Assembly (NCBI GenBank): GCA_025765595.1
Contig: JAIVFH010000219.1
Span: 1 to 47,957 of the forward strand
Direction of reading: 5' to 3'
Length of the DNA stretch: 47,957 nucleotides
From: Obelidium mucronatum
Taxonomy: Eukaryota; Chytridiomycota; Chytridiomycetes; Chytridiales; Chytriomycetaceae
The position numbers and the translations under genes were made by a program. Shown one piece after another: positions 43,901 to 47,957 of the stretch. Numbering within the stretch: position 1 is the first letter of the stretch; each line of letters begins with the position of its first letter. The notes beneath the pieces were generated by a model. It worked only from the letters and a program-made list of their open reading frames with translations, was not told the DNA's origin and made no database searches.

Positions 43901-44464
43901 GATAGCTGCAATAACATGAGGGTCTTTGATGTACAGTGACTTATAAAATCCAGGAAAAAGAGGTCTTCGAGTGAGTGGAATAGCCAGAGTTTGCGGATAT
44001 TCTTTTGGGACCGACACTTTTTGAATCCCGTTGTTGTTGTTATTGTTATTGTTGTTGTTGTTGCTGTTGCCGTTGCTGCCTGCGCCGCTTGATCCGGCCC
44101 CGGACGAAGGCGCCTTCGCCCCCAGCGCGTCCCCTGGCGAATCCGACGCCGATGTCCCGGACTTTTCCGGCGTCCCCGGGGCCGCCGCCGCCGCGTCTGT
44201 TTTGTCCTCGGCCAGCCAGCGCTCGAGCAGCAGCGCCTTTTCCCTGTCGCCCACGTCGAAGGCGACGCCGCCGACTTCCTTCGTCGCCGCTTTTTCGTCC
44301 GCGGCGTCCAGCGCCCGCACGCGCCGCCGCTTGTTTTTCTGCGCCAACTGCGACGTCGTCGAAAACGACGCCGCAAAGTCGGGCGCAAACCGGCGCCGCT
44401 GGCAAGCAAGGAACGGCGCCGGCCGCGGCACTCGCGCCGCAGTGAGGACTCGGAAGCGCTGCAT
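40915..44464 (-). CDS. PIM1: Mitochondrial ATP-dependent Lon protease
   Basis: AAA+ serine protease of the mitochondrial matrix that degrades damaged proteins. ATG 44464 gives an Arg-rich targeting peptide ([19 protein letters not shown]), a variable linker with a run of Asn, then the substrate-binding N domain ([20 protein letters not shown]). The ATPase has Walker [14 protein letters not shown] split by an intron and [20 protein letters not shown] across another. The protease domain has the Ser-Lys dyad: Ser in [13 protein letters not shown] (41209-41230, split by the 62-nt intron 41229-41290) and Lys in [20 protein letters not shown]. The end is at 40915. Five introns keep the frame; the first needs acceptor GTTGCCAG and gives [11 protein letters not shown]. 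The length of about 1,020 residues fits the family. The gene appears intact. Confidence 0.9.
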
Positions 44465-45002
44465 TTCAAATTCAAAGTTGTGTTTGAAAAAAATTCACCG
44501 ATCCGATGATTCACGTCACTACTCAAACTATATATTTACCACAAGATCGTACAAACAACACTCGCAAATTCCAACTCAAACCACTTGAATCTTAACTTTC
44601 ATAGCTCAACAGAATGGTATGGTTTGTGCACATGAAGTAGATGTGTATTCCAGCTGAAGTCAGCTCCATCCAATGATCCAATCTGAATGAAGTAAGATAA
44701 CCTAACTTTATGCCAGCCCCTTCAACAAGTTTGAATGCGGTGATGCAACCAGATGCAAGACAGAAAGCCAGACACAAGTCACATCAAACCGTAGGCTCAG
44801 TGTCAGATATCTCTTTTCTCGCTGGCTCGAAATTCTATTTTGTCAACAAGAAAGGCTGACACTGAGCCTAATCCAACAGTGCCACATCACTGATTGGAAA
44901 ACAACTGAGGTGCGTTCGTGCCGTTGGCCTCCGCTAGGACCTTTTTATCTTGCTGGGGGGTGGGGTGACAAGGGGCAAATGCAAATAAATGTATTTATTG
45001 TG
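44465..45002. other. Intergenic region between Lon and helicase remnant
   Basis: Upstream region of Lon and downstream end of the helicase remnant. It holds a 15-bp perfect inverted repeat (separate entry) but no gene. The sequence changes from AT-rich to mixed at about 44790, which may mark the left edge of a mobile element. Confidence 0.35.
44792..44870. repeat. Perfect 15-bp inverted repeat with 49-bp spacer
   Basis: TAGGCTCAGTGTCAG at 44792-44806 and CTGACACTGAGCCTA at 44856-44870 are exact reverse complements. They could form a hairpin or be terminal repeats of a tiny element. The pair lies about 130 bp beyond the 3' end of the helicase frame, which is read in the opposite direction. 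Confidence 0.85.
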
Positions 45003-47260
45003 TTATGAGAGAAAAGGGGAAGAAAAAAGATGCTGCTCCTCTTTCCAACTGTTGAAGTCATCAATGATGGCCTGGCAGGCATATTCAGGGATTGTAACCA
45101 TATTTATCAAACGCACCATCTCCACCACAAATTTTTTTGGAGGCTTGAACTTTCGAGCGTAATGTGGAGTGATTTTGGCGGGAAGCCTAATACCAGACAA
45201 TTTACGAACTCTTGAAAATGCAACATAGAAGGTTTGTGGATTAAAATTGGGGCGGTCCAGGTCAGAAATGGTAATCCAGTGCTCAAGTGTAACACCCTGC
45301 AATTTCTCAGGGGTGCAAGCTAAAGCTGAAATAACAGGGAACTGCTTCAATGAAGGACTCCACAGCTTAGCTGAATTAGGCATTTTGATTTGGACAGGGG
45401 AAGTCAGAGGAGGGATAGCAACAACCCCTCGAGCACAGCCAGGAACCAAAACCCGTTCACATCCCCTGACTTTTACCCACAGTAGGCCGGGGATGCGCTT
45501 GAACTGTTTGACCACAACACCATCAACAACTGTGGTAGTGAAAGCATCAGCAGAAGGATTTGAAGTGCCAGTCCACCCCAACAAGAGTCCCGTTGGCAAA
45601 AATCTTCAAGTGCTCAAGGGGGGGAATTCTCTTTGTGACCATCAATGGCATACCCACATAAAAGTCTAACAGTAAAGGGATTTTGCTTGTTGCATCATCA
45701 TTCAAGTAAGAGATTCTTGACAAAGTGTCAAAATTTGCCTTGTTAGTGGGTTTGGCCGCAATACGATACATAGGCATTTCCTTTGATCGACAGGTTTCAG
45801 TTATAAGCCTTCGGATTACAGAACATCGCTCAACATTCAAAGCGGTAGCAACAGGAGCAAAGAAATCACGTGCAGGAGCCGAAGACGTAACAGTAGGTCC
45901 CTTGTCTATGGCTGGGACAGTAAACGCATTAATTCTGTCAATATCGTCCTGGTTATGGGCACCCCAGTGCATCCGGGACAAAATGTTGAGAAACAATGGG
46001 TCATCTTTCTGACGCCAAACCTGCAATTCAGAAAATAAAATTCCAATAAGTTAAGATTATTGGAAACCCAAAGAAATGAAAAACCCTTTTCCCAATTATT
46101 GGGACAGAACACTACAAACCTTGGTAAGGAAAGCAACCCAATTCAAAGACCCCCACAGACGCCTCCCAGAAACAACAAAGTGATTGTCTGACGTATCAGC
46201 CCCCATAGTGTCAAATACAGGTCTGCGGCCTACAGGGGGTAGTTGAAGGAAGTCACCACAGAGTAGCAAATGTTTCCCACCCCAGACTCCACTCTGACTC
46301 CCACAAGCTTCGCGGGTCCTCTCTTCAGCTGCGCCCATAACATCAATTTTTGTCATTGACACTTCATCAACAATGGACAGGTAGACACAAGCAATTTTGT
46401 GTTTCAGGGTGTGGCTCAAAGGTTTAGAATTCTACAATACTATTCCCAAACCCCGATGAGAGTGGATGGTGTCCCCATCAATCATAAGGCCTGCTAAACC
46501 CATGAAGGACATTGTTTCAATTGGGTTCCTTTGTCCCCAAAATTTTGCAAAAGTCAGTAATGCGGCAATAACTGCTGATTTTCCAGTTCCCGCTTCCCCC
46601 CCAAGATACCCAATAAGTTGCGGCTTCAGATCAAACTGCGCTGCGGTTTGAACATCAATTTGGTCTGCATCATTCAAATACAAGTACAAAAGGTGATGCG
46701 CATAAGTCTCAAATGTGTAGTGCTGCCAGAAGTCCAGGCGGAAAGCTGTGGAAATGTCGGCAATGTTGGAGAAAGGTTGTAGAGACGACACATCTGGTTT
46801 TCCCAAAGAGGTAGGATCAGACCACGGAATAGGAGCAAATAGCTGGCGCAAGTGTCAAAACAGTTTGATCGCGATTAACAGTTCTGCAGTATCGTTCCGC
46901 TCCGTCCATGTCAGAAATAGCAGCAGCTTCAGGCTTGTCCAACTCTTTCAATTAATCCTGTATAGTCTTAAAAGTGGGGAGCACAGGAGCAGCAAGAGGT
47001 CTGGGGGTCGCATCAACAGAATGTGTCAGAGCAGATAAGAGCAATGGGTTGACAGTCTCATCGTCTAAAGTAGCTGAGCGTGCAATTGAAGCAGCAAGCT
47101 CCATCTCAAAATCATATAAAGCATCCGGATCATCCATAACCTGTTCATCATCACATTCAATGTACGGAATGGATTGGCCATCAGGGTCCTTCAGAGGATG
47201 CTCCCGCAAAATCCTCTCCTCATCAGTCTCTTCGGAAGCTAAAAAGTCTTTCTCATTTCT
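45003..47260 (-). pseudogene. PIF1-type DNA helicase, broken; possibly Helitron-derived
   Basis: Superfamily 1 helicase of the PIF1 group. Walker A is LGGEAGTGKSAVIAALL (about 46570-46610), Walker B SIVDEVSM, and motif III LCGDFLQLPPVG. RQKDDPLFLNILSRMHWG follows a preserved GT-AG intron at about 46021-46110. The last motifs are LQGVTLEHWITISDLDRP and FYVAFSRVRKLSGIRL. The frame is damaged: a TAG stop near 46432, a shift near 45575 at NGTLVG, and another near 46850-46950. A short acidic region (47209-46952) precedes it. Fungal proteins of this type are either Helitron helicases or related genes multiplied near telomeres. The Rep part of a Helitron is not seen in the window. Confidence 0.72.
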
Positions 47261-47500
47261 TTATCTTTACTTCTTGTTTGGAACTCTATGCATTGTGCTA
47301 TTATTATTCACGTCTACACACATTGTTCTTAGTTTTTGGTTATTTGAAGCAGAAAATTGAAACTAGCTTCATGAGGGGGTCTAGTTCCTTGAATCTTTCA
47401 TAATTTAGAGTACTCCCATGGCTTTATATATCCTATGACATACAACCCCCAAGCACTGCTGGTTATAACAATGACTAAGGTTTTGGTTTTGAGTGATTAT
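47261..47500. other. AT-rich spacer without a recognised gene
   Basis: Between the helicase remnant and the telomere-like repeat. It has T-rich and A-rich stretches and a 61-codon open frame fragment only. Nothing is supported here. Confidence 0.3.
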
Positions 47501-47550
47501 AAGCCCTAGCCCTAACCCTAGCCCTAAACCCCTTACCCTAAAAAACATCC
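47501..47550 (+). repeat. Degenerate telomere-like repeats (CCCTAA/CCCTAG)
   Basis: AGCCCTAGCCCTAACCCTAG is followed by CCCTAAACCCCTTACCCTAA, about six units of CCCTAA or close variants. This resembles the TTAGGG-class telomere of many fungi. Sequence continues on both sides, so it is an interstitial trace, not the chromosome end, and it is too short and varied to be certain. Confidence 0.6.
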
Positions 47551-47730
47551 TTTGCATAGCTGCTGAAAACATCAAATCCAGTTGTATCTACTGCTATGGA
47601 TACATCAGCAGCCAAGTATACTGATCTATTCCTCATTGGTGGAACTAGGGGTGTTTTGGGGAGCTGTGTTTGAGTCAGCAGTTGATAGATGCCAATGTAC
47701 AGAAACTGCACATGAAAATCACAGGACAAG

Positions 47731-47957
47731 GGCACCTTAGCTCATCTGGGAGAGCGTAGCACTGAAGATGCTAAGGTAGTGTGTTCGATCCACACAGGTG
47801 GCAGATTGGATCTATACTGATGGTCCCAGCCCTGCCTGCTGTACAAGGAAGGTGTGGGGCTTGAGAGGCCATTGGGGGACATTTGGGCTGGTTCCATCTT
47901 GGCTTTTGCGAGCCACGCTGCAAGGTTTTGTAGTTTTGTCAAGAATGCATTGTATTA
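47731..47957 (+). ncRNA. tRNA-Phe(GAA)-like Pol III unit, probable SINE
   Basis: 47731-47802 folds as a tRNA. The acceptor stem has 6 of 7 pairs (mismatch at 2-71). The D arm is GCTC/GAGC. The anticodon stem is TAGCA/TGCTA with loop CTGAAGA, so the anticodon is GAA (Phe). The variable loop is AGGTA and the T arm GTGTG-TTCGATC-CACAC. The A box (TAGCTCATCTGG) and B box (GTTCGATCC) are intact. Unlike a tRNA gene, there is no T-run just after the acceptor; about 130 bp of unrelated sequence follows, up to TTTTGTAGTTTTG near 47925. This is the build of a tRNA-derived SINE, running to or past the window end. A functional tRNA gene is the alternative. Confidence 0.65.

Noticed and set aside
1..47957. 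CRISPR arrays, bacterial operons or riboswitches
   Set aside because: None seen; the intron-rich eukaryotic context makes them unexpected, and the hairpin arrays lack unique equal-length spacers.

Overview
The window is eukaryotic nuclear DNA, most likely from a flagellated (zoosporic) fungus of the Chytridiomycota type. The reading frames are broken by short GT-AG introns of about 50-90 nt. Two axonemal genes (CFAP65-like, ODAD4/TTC25-like) sit beside fungal-type genes such as an ECL1-family zinc finger and a GRAM-VASt-TM sterol-transfer protein. A degenerate CCCTAA-type tract lies near the right end. The phylum is inferred from gene content; no rRNA or marker gene allows a direct call.

Layout. 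1-685 (-): 5' exons of CFAP65. 801-1698 (+): low-complexity acidic hypothetical. 2258-4086 (+): 2OG-Fe(II) oxygenase-like gene. 4389-6817 (+): ODAD4/TTC25. 6911-9630: dispersed repeat copy A. 9922-11352 (+): YIPF/Yip1-family protein. 11386-13423 (-): GRAM-VASt-TM protein. 13462-14439 (-): secreted Cys-containing protein. 14637-16551 (-): alpha/beta hydrolase. 17025-19525: repeat copy B, which contains the 3' end of the SulP/SLC26 transporter gene (19200-23040, -). 23105-24636 (-): FET/TAF15-like RNA-binding protein, divergent by 31 bp from a fungal membrane protein (24668-25617, +). 26588-27443 (-): ECL1-like zinc finger. 27905-28172 (+): 65-residue membrane protein. 28290-29794 (-): RAD51C. 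29950-32450: repeat copy C, inverted relative to B. 32603-33086 (-): 3' exons of a novel helical-repeat protein. From 33361 the window becomes transposon-rich: a 5'-truncated LINE (to about 37131), two Ty1/copia pol fragments (37150-37867 and 38150-39317) and a P450 3' remnant. 40092-40646 (-) is a kinase fragment and 40915-44464 (-) the mitochondrial Lon protease. 45003-47260 (-) is a broken PIF1-type helicase, followed by telomere-like repeats and a tRNA-Phe-like Pol III unit that is probably a SINE.

The ordinary genes cover axoneme building, protein trafficking, sterol transfer, anion transport, RNA binding, homologous recombination and mitochondrial proteolysis; they do not form one pathway. 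The most unusual structure is in two introns of the SulP gene. These hold arrays of short GC-rich hairpins, often paired and separated by A-runs, with covarying stems and UNCG loops on the + strand. The second is a 2.5 kb element, present three times, whose copies all carry the 3' end of the SulP gene; two copies are inverted around a six-gene block. Several exons show single-base frame breaks, so sequencing or assembly errors must be weighed before calling pseudogenes.
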